Part shown: positions 33,282-41,939 of the stretch, one piece after another | Layout of the letters: every line of letters starts with the position of its first letter | Numbering within the stretch: position 1 is the first letter of the stretch | Assembly (NCBI GenBank): GCA_002968845.1 | Contig: PVBG01000007.1 | Location: forward strand, 124,001 to 188,000 | Source: Neorhizobium tomejilense | GTDB taxonomy: Bacteria > Pseudomonadota > Alphaproteobacteria > Rhizobiales > Rhizobiaceae | Length of the DNA: 64,000 bases | Direction of reading: 5' to 3' | The notes under the pieces: generated by a model | What the model saw: the letters and a program-made list of their open reading frames with translations, nothing else | The model's database searches: none | Told to the model about the DNA's origin: nothing | Translations under genes and position numbers: made by a program

Positions 33282-35552
33282 ATGCTGGTCACCGAACAAT
33301 CCCCCACGGTTACCAATCCTCCGGTCACCAGCCCCCTGGTCGCCAAGCCAACACCCGCTAAGCAGGCGACAAGCAGGGCGATGCGCTCCGGCAGGGTCAT
33401 CGGCTGCCGCGTCGACGAAACAACCCTGCTCATCATTGGCCTCGGCCAGGTCCCGGCCGGTGACGTGGCGGTTGGCGTCGGCGAAGACCAGGCCGACACG
33501 CGAAATGCATTTGTCTCGGAATGGCGTTCGGCCGCGTCCTCACCGCGGGCCAAGCACGGCTTTGCGGCACTCCTCCCGGCAGGGGACACGGACCTTGCCA
33601 TGAGCACGATACGCTTTGGAGAGAAGGAGACCAGCGCGCCGTACATCTTTGCGCCCCGTCTTGCGTCAACGGAGGAAGCAGCCGCGCTCATGCTTGAGTC
33701 CGCCGGATCTCAGTCGGCCGCCGTCATAAACCGGCTCGTGGACGCGCTGATGACCGGCAATCTCAGCCGCCGCAGGCTTCTCACCATAACCGCGCTTTTA
33801 CAGGCGACCCACGCCACTGATGGCTTCGTCGAGTTGATCGGTGAGAGCCATGACGGCGTGACATTCCTGCAGGGCTGGAGCCGCGGCATGGCACCCGGGC
33901 CTTGCCGGATGTCCCTGATCGGAAGGGCGACACCGGTGGTCGCGGAATGCGGTATAGCAACCTTTGCACGGCCCGACGCTCCTGATGGCGCCACCGGTTT
34001 TGTCGGCCTTCTGGAGACGGACGAGGCTGCCCGCGCTGCCGACATTGAAGGTCTGATCTTTCGAGGGCGCACCGGCTGGAGGCATGTTGCCATCCACCCT
34101 CGCAAGCGCATCGCCGATCCGCAGGAAACCCCCGAACATATCCGGTCGGTCCTGATGCGCACCCATGGCACGCCGGACGTGCTCCTGTCCCTGCGGGCCG
34201 CAGCCAACAGCTTCGAGGGCAAGGAAACCGTCTCCGGCCTGCCCTATCCCGTCCGGATGGGGATAGACAGCATTTTCGAGGCCGATGTGGCAAATCTCCT
34301 CATCTCCGGCTGGCTTTACGACCCCGATGGCCACGTCGCGACGGTTAGACTGCGCCGACGCGATGCTGCGACCCGCCTCGACGAGCATTGGACGCGCTTC
34401 GATCGCCCCGACGTCACGGACAGTTTCAACGACCAGGCGCACCTTGTGCCGGGTCTGCGGGGAGATCAGCGCGCCCACGGCTTCATCGCCCACGCCCAGT
34501 TATCGGCTGAAGATCCCGGTGCCCCCACTTATTTCGAACTGACGCTGCAGGATTCGCGCCGCGCGTTTCTGCCAGTAAAACCGACACGCCTTTCGGCACG
34601 TTCGGCGGCATTGCGCCAGATCGGCTCGATTGATCCCGCCAACAGCGCGCTGCCGGGGATCGTCGATACACACATTGTTCCGTTCCTCAAACAATCATCA
34701 GGAAGATCAGCGCCGGTCATCGAAACCATCATAGATGCCGGATTCTTCGATGAAGAAAACGGCCCGCCGATCATCATTGGCGTCGGCGAGAGCGAGGAAG
34801 ATATCTCCCCGCTGCTCGCCCTGCTTGCGCTCGATCCGGAAACCCGGGGCGCTCCGATCGTGATCGCCATGCCCGCCGAGCGGTTTCGCAGGCAGGCCAC
34901 CCGCCTCAAGGAGCTCGCACGTTTCTATCGCCTTTCGGTCAGAATGGTGTCGACGAAGGGTATGGGCGACGTTTACGACATGCTGGAAGCGGGCACGCAG
35001 GCGCTTTCCTGTGAAACGGTCGTGTCGCTCTCCGCCTCGCTGATCCCGCATGGGACAGGCTGGTATGGCAAGCTCGTGGCCGCGGCTTCCACGATGAAAG
35101 GAAGTATCATCTCGCCTGTCCTCGCTTACGAAGACCATTCGGTTCGCTGGGCGGGAAGCTGGATTGACGACGGCAACGACGACCAACCGGTTGTGGGCCG
35201 CTACGCCGGATATCCGCTCAAAGCGGTGACCGACATGAAGGTGACCGGCATCGCGGCGGCATCGCTCGAATGCTGCATCATGCCCCGCGACGCCCTGTCG
35301 CGCGCGGGCGGCTTTTCCGGCGGCTATCTCGGCACGCAGGAAAAGGGTCTGGATCTCGGCCTCCGCCTCAGCCGGTCAGGATTCGACTCCTACTTGCTGC
35401 CGTCCGTGCAGATGTGGGGCTGCGACGACGCACGCGCCGGCGATAGTCCCGCGATGGCGGCTTTGGTGGAGGAGATCGACCGAAAGATCTTCAAGAGCCA
35501 ATGGCTGCCTATCCTCACCGTTGAAAAGCACCTGGAAAAGAGGCCCGCATGA
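33282..35552 (+). CDS. Large GT-A-like protein with eroded catalytic motifs (wgeF-like)
   Basis: 756 residues from ATG 33282 (GGGAGGGC upstream). Residues about 1-430 are an accessory region, including a GWLYDPDGHVATVRLR segment related to the module of the preceding gene. Residues about 490-750 resemble a GT2 domain in outline: PPIIIGVGESEEDISPLLALLAL, CETVVSLSASLIPHGTGWYGKLV, CCIMPRDALSRAGGFSGGY and QEKGLDLGLRLSRSGFDSYL line up with the corresponding parts of the wgeB-like protein. However, the metal-binding DxD of that enzyme (NSDVVPKG) is replaced by SASLIPHG. It may be a non-catalytic partner. It is coupled to the next gene by an ATGA overlap; position of wgeF (expE6). Confidence 0.75.
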   Translation: MLVTEQSPTVTNPPVTSPLVAKPTPAKQATSRAMRSGRVIGCRVDETTLLIIGLGQVPAGDVAVGVGEDQADTRNAFVSEWRSAASSPRAKHGFAALLPAGDTDLAMSTIRFGEKETSAPYIFAPRLASTEEAAALMLESAGSQSAAVINRLVDALMTGNLSRRRLLTITALLQATHATDGFVELIGESHDGVTFLQGWSRGMAPGPCRMSLIGRATPVVAECGIATFARPDAPDGATGFVGLLETDEAARAADIEGLIFRGRTGWRHVAIHPRKRIADPQETPEHIRSVLMRTHGTPDVLLSLRAAANSFEGKETVSGLPYPVRMGIDSIFEADVANLLISGWLYDPDGHVATVRLRRRDAATRLDEHWTRFDRPDVTDSFNDQAHLVPGLRGDQRAHGFIAHAQLSAEDPGAPTYFELTLQDSRRAFLPVKPTRLSARSAALRQIGSIDPANSALPGIVDTHIVPFLKQSSGRSAPVIETIIDAGFFDEENGPPIIIGVGESEEDISPLLALLALDPETRGAPIVIAMPAERFRRQATRLKELARFYRLSVRMVSTKGMGDVYDMLEAGTQALSCETVVSLSASLIPHGTGWYGKLVAAASTMKGSIISPVLAYEDHSVRWAGSWIDDGNDDQPVVGRYAGYPLKAVTDMKVTGIAAASLECCIMPRDALSRAGGFSGGYLGTQEKGLDLGLRLSRSGFDSYLLPSVQMWGCDDARAGDSPAMAALVEEIDRKIFKSQWLPILTVEKHLEKRPA

Positions 35553-36868
35553 ACGAGCAGCTTCGCGTCCTTGTCGTCTCGCATGCACATCCATCGGTCT
35601 CGCTCGGCGGGGCGGAAATTGCGTCCCACAACCTGCATCTCGGCCTGAAAGCATTGCCGAACGTGGAATCGGTTTATCTGGCCCGGATCGGACACCCGGT
35701 GCCGCGGCACGCCGCATCCGCACTGATGAGCCTGCGCCTTGTCGAGGACGAATTGCTGTTCCACACGGACGATTACGACCACTTCTTCCTGTCCAACGGC
35801 GATACTCGGGCGATCAGCCGGGACCTCTTGCGTTTTGCACGCGATCTCAGGCCCCATGTCATCCATTTCCACCATGTTCTCGGTATCGGCCTTGAAGCGC
35901 TCTATGCTTTGAGAGAAGCGTTTCCGCACGCCGCCATCATCGTCACCTTCCATGAATATCTGTCGATCTGCCACAATCACGGGCAGATGGTGAAACGGCC
36001 TTCCGGTCAGCTCTGTGAAACCGCGTCCCCGGTCGCCTGCCACGGCTGCTTTCCCGAGATCCCCGTCTCACGCTTCCTGAAGCGGGAATTGTTCGCCCGC
36101 GGCATGCTCGGCCTTGCCGACGCTTTCATCTCCCCCAGCCGGTTCCTGGCGGATCGCTATGCCGCATGGGGCATTGAAAGAGACAAGATCAGCGTGATCG
36201 AAAACGGCATCGCCATGGAAACGGCGGCGCCCGCGCGCGAGGTTCAAGGTGCCAAGCCACGCCGCAATCGCTTTGCCTATTTCGGACAAATGACCCCATT
36301 CAAGGGCGCCGATCTCCTGATCGAGGCCGTCTCGCGCATCCCGAAGGAGATATGGGGCGAAGACTCCTGCCTGATGATCTTCGGCGGCAATCTCGAGCGG
36401 CAGCCGGTCGAATTCCAGGAACGTATCAAGAAGCTCATCGCCGACGCCGGCCACCGCGTTCGCTTCTACGGCGCCTACCAGAATGCGGACGTGCCGCGTC
36501 TCATGCGTTCCGTCGACTGGGTGGTTCTGCCGTCCGTCTGGTGGGAAAACTCGCCCGTTGTTATTCAGGAAGCTCTGCTCCACCGCAGGCCGATGATCTG
36601 CTCCGATATCGGCGGAATGGCCGAGAAGGTGCGCGACGGAAAGGACGGCCTGCACTTCCGCGCAGGCAGCAGCCAGGATCTCGCGGATCGCATCGTCGAG
36701 GTGCTGGGCGATGGCAAGATCTGGGAGCGGCTGCGCGTTTCCATGCGCCAACCCGCCGACCGCGCCGCCTGTGCGCGCGAACACGTCAAACTCTATCGCA
36801 CATTGTTACGGCGGAAACTCGATGCCGCGATCGCCGAAAGCCCCAAGCTTCTCTCGCCCGCGCTTTAA
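35549..36868 (+). CDS. Glycosyltransferase family 4 with internal cysteine cluster (wgeG-like)
   Basis: 439 residues, paralogous to the product of 31274-32536. Features are VLVVSHAHPSVSLGGAEIASHNL, the Cys/His segment CHNHGQM ... LCETASPVACHGCF, the donor-domain FAYFGQMTPFKGADLLIEAV, PSVWWENSPVVIQEALLHRRP and GGMAEKVRDGKDGL. It is the last gene of the rightward wge-like operon and faces a convergent gene across an 81-bp gap. Position of wgeG (expE7). It probably adds a hexose to a lipid-linked or polymeric acceptor on the cytoplasmic face. Confidence 0.88.
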   Translation: MNEQLRVLVVSHAHPSVSLGGAEIASHNLHLGLKALPNVESVYLARIGHPVPRHAASALMSLRLVEDELLFHTDDYDHFFLSNGDTRAISRDLLRFARDLRPHVIHFHHVLGIGLEALYALREAFPHAAIIVTFHEYLSICHNHGQMVKRPSGQLCETASPVACHGCFPEIPVSRFLKRELFARGMLGLADAFISPSRFLADRYAAWGIERDKISVIENGIAMETAAPAREVQGAKPRRNRFAYFGQMTPFKGADLLIEAVSRIPKEIWGEDSCLMIFGGNLERQPVEFQERIKKLIADAGHRVRFYGAYQNADVPRLMRSVDWVVLPSVWWENSPVVIQEALLHRRPMICSDIGGMAEKVRDGKDGLHFRAGSSQDLADRIVEVLGDGKIWERLRVSMRQPADRAACAREHVKLYRTLLRRKLDAAIAESPKLLSPAL

Positions 36869-36900
36869 AGACACTCGTTTCGAGAAACGCTGAGGGACCG

Positions 36901-36917
36901 GCCTTCTTCGCGAAGGC
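36901..36917. terminator. Hairpin between convergent EPS genes
   Basis: GCCTTC (36901-36906) and GAAGGC (36912-36917) form a short stem in the 81-bp gap between the convergent wgeG-like and alpha/beta-hydrolase-like genes. A second GCC..GGC stem follows. There is no T-run on either side, so this is only a weak candidate bidirectional terminator. Confidence 0.3.
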
Positions 36918-36949
36918 TGCCTTGTCTCGGCAGGCTCGGCAACATTCGG

Positions 36950-37903
36950 TCACGAATGCGCAGCGCCTGCCGCTGTCAGCCGCGCGATGCGGCCGTCCAG
37001 TTCCTCCAGCCGGCGGCCGAAGCCGAGATTGTCCGGCTGATACTCAATGGCGTCCGCAAGCATGGCCCGCGCCGTCACAAGCTCACCGTCGCGAATATGG
37101 CGGTTGGCCCGATGGTAGAGGAAGTTTGCCTGCTCGACAGGAGAGAAATTTGGGCCGAAGCGCGCGTGAAACCTGTCGGCCCAGGCCCGATGCCGAGCAA
37201 TCGCCGTCATGGCGATCTGATAGGGCCGCATTGGCGCGGTCACGCGCGCTGCGCGGGCGAGACCGCGCAGACCCGGAAGATCGTCTGCGCGGCAGGCCTC
37301 GATCAGCGACAGCGCGCGCGCCGTCCCGGTAAAGGCGCGAACGGTGCCATGACCGGTCATATGGACAGGCACCAGTTGGGTCCTCTCCTGTAGCGCCGTG
37401 ATCCGAACCGCGTGCTGGTGATCGACGGTGTGAAACGGATCGAAGAACAGATAGGCCCGGCCTGCCGCGTGATCAGGCGCGATCCCCATATTGGCATGAA
37501 GGTCGGGCGAGAAATGGCGCGCAAACCTGCCGTCGAAGGGAACAGCCTTCGGATCGATGGAGACTTGCGGGCAGAAGGCGACGGCAACTGTGGCGTTGAA
37601 GCGCCTCCGATAGCGCAATGCCGCATAGCCGCCCTGCGAATGCCCGTAGAGGATCCGCTCCGATGTCGCGTGAAGTATGGGCGCGGCCGCCTCGACGGCC
37701 TTGACGACGCTTGCCGCTGGAAACCAGTTCGGCCGCCTGCTGATGAAGCCGAGCGCCGAAATGCCGGCCTTCTCGCACAATCGCTGCCCCCAGAAACGAC
37801 TGCCGTTCGCCCTCATTTCCATTTCGTTAAATGTGACGAGAAGGTAGGGAGACGACCCGGAACGATGTATCACCTCCAAATTTTCATCTGAAAATATGAT
37901 CAT
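36950..37903 (-). CDS. Alpha/beta-hydrolase-fold protein with GHSQGG nucleophile elbow, EPS cluster
   Basis: 317 residues. The nucleophile elbow YGHSQGGYAALRY (about residue 92-104) and a downstream GHG (MTGHGTVRAF, about 198) suggest a serine hydrolase with the Ser and His of a triad; the acid residue could lie in FFDPFHTVDH. The C-terminal third is helical with a TPR-like look (NFLYHRANRHIRDGELVTARAMLADAIEYQPDNLGFGRRLEEL). There is no signal peptide. It reads toward the wge operon and away from the rml operon, with a MarR-type palindrome 33 bp upstream. It could be an esterase acting on acyl groups, but nothing fixes the substrate. It may be the local counterpart of wgeH (expE8), by position only. 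Confidence 0.75.
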   Translation of the reverse strand: MIIFSDENLEVIHRSGSSPYLLVTFNEMEMRANGSRFWGQRLCEKAGISALGFISRRPNWFPAASVVKAVEAAAPILHATSERILYGHSQGGYAALRYRRRFNATVAVAFCPQVSIDPKAVPFDGRFARHFSPDLHANMGIAPDHAAGRAYLFFDPFHTVDHQHAVRITALQERTQLVPVHMTGHGTVRAFTGTARALSLIEACRADDLPGLRGLARAARVTAPMRPYQIAMTAIARHRAWADRFHARFGPNFSPVEQANFLYHRANRHIRDGELVTARAMLADAIEYQPDNLGFGRRLEELDGRIARLTAAGAAHS

Positions 37904-38275
37904 ATGGCCACCATTAAGCGGTTCTGGAATAAAACTAATTCAAATTTTGAACTATATCTGCTCCATGATGTAATCATACGTAAATGTTGCTTAACATCAA
38001 TAACATATTTACGCGCACGATTTGAAAATATATTCGTTAAGCTCCTATTTTTGGCTATAGGAATTTTACCTGGCTGCGAAAATACCAATCACGCCTCAAC
38101 GTCCGCACAAGATGTTTCTCGCCTGCATTCGTTACCCTGGAGACACCGAGACGGCTTCGTTGCAACGGCACAAAACAAAAAGCCCTTTGGAGATGTCACG
38201 AATGATCCAGTGAACGCGGCCGGATGTGTCCATCACGTGGTTGAAATGATCGAGCGATCTGAGTGCGAGGAAGAC
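37904..38275. other. 372-bp AT-rich intergenic region before rmlC
   Basis: Besides the palindrome at 37936-37954, nothing coding is supported. An open frame runs in from 37904 in phase with rmlC, but it has no ribosome site, an atypical AT-rich composition and no family resemblance. It probably contains the promoter(s) for the rml operon and the divergent hydrolase-like gene. Confidence 0.5.
37936..37954. promoter_or_regulatory. MarR-type palindrome, site 4 (before hydrolase-like and rml genes)
   Basis: TAATTCAA-ATT-TTGAACTA: each half differs from the site 2 consensus at one position and the arms pair at seven of eight. It is 33 bp from the start of the leftward hydrolase-like gene, the same kind of spacing as site 2 to the MarR gene, and about 320 bp before rmlC. 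Confidence 0.65.
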
Positions 38276-38848
38276 ATGCAATTTGAACGGACGAAAATCG
38301 CCGACGTCGTGCTGGTGACGCCCCAAAAAAATGGAGACCATCGCGGATATTTTTCAGAGACTTTCCGTTCTGACGTCTTTGGCCAAAACATCGGCGCCTT
38401 CAATTTCGTCCAGGATAACCAATCGCTTTCCGTAGAAGCTGGCACGGTGAGAGGATTGCACTTTCAGATTGAACCTCGCGCTCAAGGAAAGCTGGTCCGG
38501 TGCATCGCCGGTTCCATCCTCGATGTCGCAGTCGACATCCGGAGAGGATCACCGACTTTTGGACAATATGTCCAAGCGGAGCTGACCGCCGAGAACGGTT
38601 GCCAGGTCTGGATTCCCGCAGGGTTTGCACATGGGTTCTGCACTCTCCAGCCCAACAGCATCATCTCCTACAAGGTAACGGACTACTACAGCCGCGACCA
38701 TGACCGCGGAATATTATGGAATGATCCAGAGCTCAACATCAGGTGGCCGGTGACAGCAGAAAGCGCCGTGCTTTCGCAGAGAGATCGGATGCAACCGTGT
38801 CTCGCCGAGCTTGAGACGACTTCATTCACAATAGCTGGTGGCAGCTAG
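38276..38848 (+). CDS. rmlC: dTDP-4-dehydrorhamnose 3,5-epimerase
   Basis: 190 residues, the normal RmlC length. It has a cupin fold with VRGLHFQ (catalytic His region), [33 protein letters not shown] and the tyrosine segment SYKVTDYYS. It epimerises C3 and C5 of dTDP-4-keto-6-deoxyglucose in dTDP-L-rhamnose synthesis. ATG 38276 was chosen because GAGGAA lies about 3 bases before it and family similarity begins at once ([11 protein letters not shown]). It heads the operon rmlC-rmlB-rmlD-rmlA. In S. meliloti the equivalent genes (expA7-A10, wgaG-J) belong to the same EPS II cluster. Confidence 0.94.
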   Translation: MQFERTKIADVVLVTPQKNGDHRGYFSETFRSDVFGQNIGAFNFVQDNQSLSVEAGTVRGLHFQIEPRAQGKLVRCIAGSILDVAVDIRRGSPTFGQYVQAELTAENGCQVWIPAGFAHGFCTLQPNSIISYKVTDYYSRDHDRGILWNDPELNIRWPVTAESAVLSQRDRMQPCLAELETTSFTIAGGS

Positions 38849-38858
38849 GGAGCATGCA

Positions 38859-39920
38859 ATGCGAGTCCTCGTTACCGGCGGCGCCGGGTTCATCGGATCG
38901 GCTGTCGTGCGTCATCTGGTTCTCGTTAAAAACTACGACGTCTTGACCGTAGATAAGCTGACTTATGCCGGCAACGTGGCGTCGCTCGCCACCGTCGAAA
39001 ACAATCCGCGGCATCGTTTCCTTCAGGCAGACATTTGCAATCGAGCGGCGATGCAGGAGGCGTTCGACAGTTTCAAACCTAACCGAGTCATGCATCTGGC
39101 GGCGGAGAGCCACGTGGACCGCTCTATAACTGGCGCCCGCGACTTCATCGAAACCAACGTCGTCGGCTCATTTACCTTGCTGGAGGCAGCCCGGCACCAC
39201 TGGCAGGATCTCTTCGGCAAAGCTAAAACAGACTTTCGCTTTCTCCACGTCTCTACCGACGAGGTTTATGGCTCTCTCGGCGAGGGCGGATTGTTCACCG
39301 AAGAAACCCCCTACGATCCCTCTTCTCCCTATTCAGCGTCCAAAGCAGCCTCTGATCACCTCGCCAAGGCGTGGGCCCGCACCTATGGCATGCCGGTTAT
39401 TGTCTCCAACTGCTCGAACAATTACGGCCCTTATCACTTCCCTGAAAAACTGATCCCGCTGATTGTGCTGAATGCTCTTGAGGGCAAATCGCTGCCTGTT
39501 TACGGTAACGGCGCCAATATCCGCGACTGGCTATTTGTCGAGGACCACGCAAGGGCGCTGGACCTCATCGCCGAACGCGGGAGGATTGGCGAAACCTACA
39601 ATATCGGCGGCCGCAATGAGCGGAGCAACATAGAGGTGGTCAAGCGCATCTGCTCGATCATGGACACTCTGCGGCCGCAGAAAGCCCCCCACGAGCGACT
39701 GATCACATATGTCACGGACCGGCCCGGGCATGACGCGCGTTACGCGATCGACGCCACCAAGCTCGAGGCGGAATTGGGTTGGAAGGCAGAAGAAAACTTC
39801 GATACCGGGATCGAAAAGACCGTCAACTGGTACCTGGAAAACGAATGGTGGTGGGCGCCGCTTCGTCAAGGATACGGCGGTGGCCGGCTCGGCCTCCTTC
39901 ATCGGTCCGGAGGCAAATGA
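38859..39920 (+). CDS. rmlB: dTDP-glucose 4,6-dehydratase
   Basis: 353 residues of the extended short-chain dehydrogenase type. NAD-binding motif is GGAGFIGS near the N-terminus, catalytic [11 protein letters not shown] and [11 protein letters not shown] (YxxxK), then [21 protein letters not shown] typical of RmlB. It removes water from dTDP-glucose to give dTDP-4-keto-6-deoxyglucose. ATG 38859 follows AGGGAG with normal spacing; the gap to rmlC is 10 bp. The C-terminal tail after WWW is slightly longer than I expect for the family. It overlaps rmlD. Confidence 0.94.
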   Translation: MRVLVTGGAGFIGSAVVRHLVLVKNYDVLTVDKLTYAGNVASLATVENNPRHRFLQADICNRAAMQEAFDSFKPNRVMHLAAESHVDRSITGARDFIETNVVGSFTLLEAARHHWQDLFGKAKTDFRFLHVSTDEVYGSLGEGGLFTEETPYDPSSPYSASKAASDHLAKAWARTYGMPVIVSNCSNNYGPYHFPEKLIPLIVLNALEGKSLPVYGNGANIRDWLFVEDHARALDLIAERGRIGETYNIGGRNERSNIEVVKRICSIMDTLRPQKAPHERLITYVTDRPGHDARYAIDATKLEAELGWKAEENFDTGIEKTVNWYLENEWWWAPLRQGYGGGRLGLLHRSGGK

Positions 39921-40864
39921 TGGCGCGGCGGTATGTGGTCACCGGACGTGGCGGGCAGGTCGCGCAGTCTCTGATCGAGCGAGCCGAGCACCACGGCGAG
40001 ATAGAAATTATTCCGCTAGCAAGACCCAATCTCGACCTTGCCGATATCGGAACGATCGAAAAAGCTCTTGTGGAAGCGAGACCTGAACTGATCATCTCCG
40101 CTGCCGCCTATACTGCCGTCGACCAAGCGGAAAGCGACGCCGCCAAAGCTTTCGTCGTCAACGGCGCGGCCCTAAGCGAGATCGGTCGCGTGGCATCCAA
40201 GCTCAACGTGCCGATTATTCATTTGTCGACGGACTATGTCTTCGACGGCGACAAGTCTTCGCCTTATCAGGAGAGCGACCCTGTCGCCCCCCTCTGTGTT
40301 TATGGGCGGTCGAAGCTTGAGGGCGAACATCGTCTCATCGCGTCGGGGGCGGATTACGTCATCCTCAGGACCGCATGGGTCTACAGCCCCTTTAACAAGA
40401 ACTTTTTGCGCACGATGTTACATCTTGCCGGAAGTCATGACGAACTCGCTGTCGTCGCCGATCAATACGGCAATCCAACATCTGCACTCGATATCGCCGA
40501 TGCCATATTAACGGTTGCCGACAATTTGCTGTCGTCACGGGACCAGCGCCTGCGCGGCATGTTCCACATGGCGGGAAGCGGTGAGGCCAGCTGGGCAGAC
40601 TTTGCTTCCGAGATCTTCCGCATATCTGCCGAGATGGGTGGCCCGTCTGCGATCGTCCATCCGATCCCGACTGCGCAATATCCGACACCGGCTCTGAGGC
40701 CAACCAATTCGAGGTTGGATTGCAGCAAACTCGAACAGATTCACGGCGTTCGACTGCCAGTCTGGAATATCGCGACCGCGACTACGGTGCAACGGCTCTT
40801 GGCCAGCGGCGCGCCGGAAAACAGGCCGGCATGGAAAAGGCATTTTGAGGAGAATTGTCGATGA
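39917..40864 (+). CDS. rmlD: dTDP-4-dehydrorhamnose reductase
   Basis: 315 residues: Rossmann motif [39 protein letters not shown] and the catalytic YGRSKLEGE. It performs the NADPH-dependent last step to dTDP-L-rhamnose. Two adjacent start codons (39917, 39920) are possible; the first makes an ATGA overlap with rmlB. The stop overlaps rmlA by 4 bp. All four enzymes needed to make dTDP-L-rhamnose from glucose 1-phosphate are therefore present in one unit. Confidence 0.93.
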   Translation: MMARRYVVTGRGGQVAQSLIERAEHHGEIEIIPLARPNLDLADIGTIEKALVEARPELIISAAAYTAVDQAESDAAKAFVVNGAALSEIGRVASKLNVPIIHLSTDYVFDGDKSSPYQESDPVAPLCVYGRSKLEGEHRLIASGADYVILRTAWVYSPFNKNFLRTMLHLAGSHDELAVVADQYGNPTSALDIADAILTVADNLLSSRDQRLRGMFHMAGSGEASWADFASEIFRISAEMGGPSAIVHPIPTAQYPTPALRPTNSRLDCSKLEQIHGVRLPVWNIATATTVQRLLASGAPENRPAWKRHFEENCR

Positions 40865-41724
40865 AGGGTATCATTCTGGCTGGCGGCAACGGGACGCGGC
40901 TGCATCCGATGACGCTTGTCACGTCGAAACAGCTCATGCCCGTCTATGACAAGCCGATGATCTATTATCCGCTCTCGACGTTGATGCTGGCCGGAATACG
41001 CGACATCCTCATCATATCCACGCCGCATGATCTGCCCGATTTTCGCGGCCTGTTAGGCGACGGTTCGGCCTGGGGAATTTCGCTTTCCTATGCGGAACAG
41101 CCTTCACCTGCAGGTCTTGCTCAAGCTTACATCATCGGTGCCGATTTTGTCGGATCGGATCAGTCCTGCCTCATCCTCGGTGATAACATTTTCTACGGCC
41201 ATGGCATCACGGAGCTTTTTGAAAGCGCCGCGGCGCGCAACGATGGCGCGACAGTGTTCGCCTATCATGTCCACGATCCGGAACGTTATGGCGTCGTGGA
41301 GTTCGACAAGGCAATGAAGGCGATCTCGATCGTCGAAAAGCCGACTGTCCCGAAATCCAACTGGGCGGTTACCGGACTCTATTTTTACGACAAGGACGTG
41401 GTCGACATTGCCGCAAACCTCAAGCCGTCGCTGCGCGGTGAACTGGAGATTACCGATGTCAACCGAGTCTATCTTGAACGCGGCAAGTTGAACGTCGAAC
41501 AAATGGGCCGCGGTTTTGCTTGGCTCGACACCGGCACGCCCGAGAGTTTGTTGGAAGCAGGCAATTTTGTCGGCACTCTGCAGAAGCGGCAGGGCATCAA
41601 AATCAACAGCCCTGAAGAGGTCGCCTGGCGCAGGGGCTTTATAGATGACAAGCAACTGGAGGCCGTCGGCAAGAAGCTGGGCAAGAGCGAATATGGTAGA
41701 TATCTACAAACGCTTTGTACCTAA
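40861..41724 (+). CDS. rmlA: Glucose-1-phosphate thymidylyltransferase
   Basis: 287 residues. The nucleotide-binding signature [11 protein letters not shown] with [17 protein letters not shown] sits at the N-terminus; [31 protein letters not shown] and [15 protein letters not shown] follow, all as in RmlA. It makes dTDP-glucose from dTTP and glucose 1-phosphate. It is the last gene of the rml operon and of the EPS region; an insertion-sequence remnant begins about 12 bp after its stop. The coding region appears complete. Confidence 0.95.
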   Translation: MKGIILAGGNGTRLHPMTLVTSKQLMPVYDKPMIYYPLSTLMLAGIRDILIISTPHDLPDFRGLLGDGSAWGISLSYAEQPSPAGLAQAYIIGADFVGSDQSCLILGDNIFYGHGITELFESAAARNDGATVFAYHVHDPERYGVVEFDKAMKAISIVEKPTVPKSNWAVTGLYFYDKDVVDIAANLKPSLRGELEITDVNRVYLERGKLNVEQMGRGFAWLDTGTPESLLEAGNFVGTLQKRQGIKINSPEEVAWRRGFIDDKQLEAVGKKLGKSEYGRYLQTLCT

Positions 41725-41735
41725 ATTCAAGCTTA

Positions 41736-41903
41736 GGCCCTGTTGAACAAAGTATGGCAGCCATATTTTGGCGGCCGCTAAGGCAAGAAATCCCGAAGGG
41801 ATTTCCTGGTCTTGTCGTAGCGGGTGGAGGCGCGCCGGAACTGCTTGAGCCTGCCGGACATTCTCTCGCCCGGCATCAGCGAATTTAACATAAAGACGTG
41901 GTA
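41736..41903 (-). mobile_element. IS5-type transposase C-terminal remnant
   Basis: On the minus strand the sequence reads SGRLKQFRRASTRYDKT, then after a frameshift GFLALAAAKIWLPYF, the usual end of IS5-family (IS427-like) transposases. GGCCCTGTTGAACA at 41736 resembles the terminal inverted repeat of that group. Only about 165 bp remain, and the frame breaks at a small AAATCCC/GGGATTT palindrome. The other end of the element is not found. Confidence 0.7.
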
Positions 41904-41939
41904 TGAGTTCCATCGCCAGCTATAAGCGCCACCTCTCGG

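Noticed and set aside
37904..38275. Possible N-terminal extension or lipoprotein-like ORF (LLFLAIGILPGC) in frame with rmlC
   Set aside because: AT-rich, no ribosome site, and RmlC proteins normally begin at the residue encoded from 38276. The lipobox-like text is probably chance.
41736..41903. Functional insertion sequence after rmlA
   Set aside because: Only the transposase C-terminus remains, with a frame break, and one end is missing.
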